A stretch of 64,000 bases of DNA from Glaciecola sp. 33A (GTDB taxonomy: Bacteria > Pseudomonadota > Gammaproteobacteria > Enterobacterales > Alteromonadaceae), in contig NZ_PJAR01000030.1 of assembly GCF_002836745.1 (NCBI RefSeq), positions 1-64,000 of the forward strand, written 5' to 3'. This document shows, piece after piece, positions 63,192-64,000 of the stretch. How positions within the stretch are numbered: the stretch's first letter is position 1; every line of letters begins with the position of its first letter. The position numbers were made by a program, and so were the translations under genes. The notes under the pieces were generated by a model. It made no database searches and was not told the DNA's origin. It saw nothing but the letters and a program-made list of their open reading frames with translations.

Positions 63192-64000
63192 TTAATTAGA
63201 AAAAATATTATTTGTGTTGGCGTTTTCCAAAATGTACCAGTCAGCGTCTACCAGCCCTTGATTTGCAATAAAACTAGAAAATAAGGGATACGCATAAATT
63301 ACATCCATATACTCCAAGGAATATTGCATTTCGACACCAACATTTATAGCCCAAGGCATACCATTCGCACTCACAAAGTAACGCCCATTTTGTGGCTCAC
63401 TTCTATCATCTCTACGGCCAAAGAAATCCGTTCTAAAAGCTTCTGTCGGTGCTTTATCGGGTAAATGTATTTCATACGCTCTGCCCGGGGGCAGACCAAA
63501 TGCTAAGCTATGATCATAGCCCTCGGTCGCAAATAAAAATGGGTCGTATGGAAATTCTGGCATCTGAGCACTGGGGATAGCGATAGCCATGGGCAATGTC
63601 ATTGAAAAAACCATTTGAATATCAGAACCGCAACCCGCTTCAGTTCGATAATAGTTGCAGTTTTCACCCGGACTGACGGAGTCCCACACATCATTGGTGA
63701 TAATAAATATCGCCTGATTACGCCCCGCTTCTAAAGGAGAGATGTTTTGTGGTAAATCATTGATGGTATAGCGGATAGCATTTTCATCAATCGTACTTCG
63801 CAAAATATCAGGTAAATGAAACGCAAAACCATTGTGATGCAATGCACCAACAGCTGCAATTTGCCCTTCTAACTTAACCCGGATAACCTCACCATTAAGT
63901 GTGTATTCACTGATACGATAATTTATGACTAAGTCATTAAAATCATAATCACCTATTGATGGCCAATTATCTTCAAAAGCAATGGTTGCCCACTCAGAAG
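63192..64000 (-). CDS. LruC-domain protein, C-terminal part (runs off window)
   Basis: At least 269 codons stay open from 63192 to the window edge, with no start inside. The N-terminal side of the visible part has AFEDNWPSIGDYDFNDLV, the hallmark of the LruC domain, followed by HHNGFAFHLP and, near the C-terminus, RRDDRSEPQNGRYFVSANGMPWAINV. LruC proteins were first noted as Leptospira surface proteins and are common in marine gammaproteobacteria. The true N-terminus lies beyond 64000. It is followed by a small lipoprotein gene. Confidence 0.82.
   Translation of the reverse strand, partial: SEWATIAFEDNWPSIGDYDFNDLVINYRISEYTLNGEVIRVKLEGQIAAVGALHHNGFAFHLPDILRSTIDENAIRYTINDLPQNISPLEAGRNQAIFIITNDVWDSVSPGENCNYYRTEAGCGSDIQMVFSMTLPMAIAIPSAQMPEFPYDPFLFATEGYDHSLAFGLPPGRAYEIHLPDKAPTEAFRTDFFGRRDDRSEPQNGRYFVSANGMPWAINVGVEMQYSLEYMDVIYAYPLFSSFIANQGLVDADWYILENANTNNIFSN

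Overview
The window looks like a chromosomal segment of a marine gammaproteobacterium of the order Alteromonadales, most likely Alteromonadaceae (Glaciecola/Paraglaciecola/Alteromonas-like). Reasons: moderate-to-low GC; a gmk-rpoZ-spoT-(ridA)-trmH block and a hemCDXY operon next to cyaY; a large TonB-dependent receptor; a GlyGly-CTERM tail; a LruC-domain protein; and frequent GTG/TTG starts. The genus call is inference. No rRNA, tRNA, intact insertion sequence, prophage or CRISPR array was seen.

Layout. 1-3150 is gene-poor and accessory: a retropepsin-like protease, a 71-aa membrane protein flanked by integron attC-like repeats, and decayed coding sequence. 3162-8838 holds a CPA1 antiporter and a redox operon: a Rieske/glutamate-synthase-like flavoprotein, two tiny membrane proteins, a ferric-reductase-like/Rieske membrane protein, an exported protein with a Cys/His motif, then a YHS-domain exported protein and a DDAH pseudogene. 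9472-16068 (minus strand) carries an HI0933-type flavoprotein, a peroxiredoxin, rsmJ-recG, a SYLF lipoprotein and a LytTR membrane regulator divergent from an acyltransferase. 17733-22641 has a TonB-dependent receptor and a vWA/J-domain pair. 22730-29031 (minus) has a dienoyl-CoA-reductase-like SDR, a thioredoxin-fold exported protein, trmH-ridA-spoT, rpoZ and gmk. 29122-34224 is the cyaY-esterase-hemC-hemD-hemX-hemY run.

34274-38327 is a two-component cluster: a response regulator with an eroded HD-GYP domain, a membrane histidine kinase, a broken PhnD-type binding-protein gene and an HTH/pseudo-receiver protein. 38558-49449 holds a GlyGly-CTERM cyclophilin, pbpC, a 2032-aa alpha-2-macroglobulin and a sterol-desaturase family hydroxylase. 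49734-54345 has assorted small genes, including a repeat-rich lipoprotein behind a good sigma-54 promoter candidate. 54528-57672 is a second kinase/regulator pair whose regulator is a sigma-54 activator. 57888-60591 is a flippase/glycosyltransferase/membrane-protein trio preceded by a 38-bp perfect palindrome. The end has pckA (ATP-type PEP carboxykinase), a lipoprotein and the C-terminal part of a LruC-domain protein running off the window.

The best candidates for undescribed biology are the Rieske-flavoprotein redox operon, the two sister two-component systems with degenerate output or partner genes, the sigma-54/repeat-lipoprotein locus, and the large palindromes in intergenic DNA.
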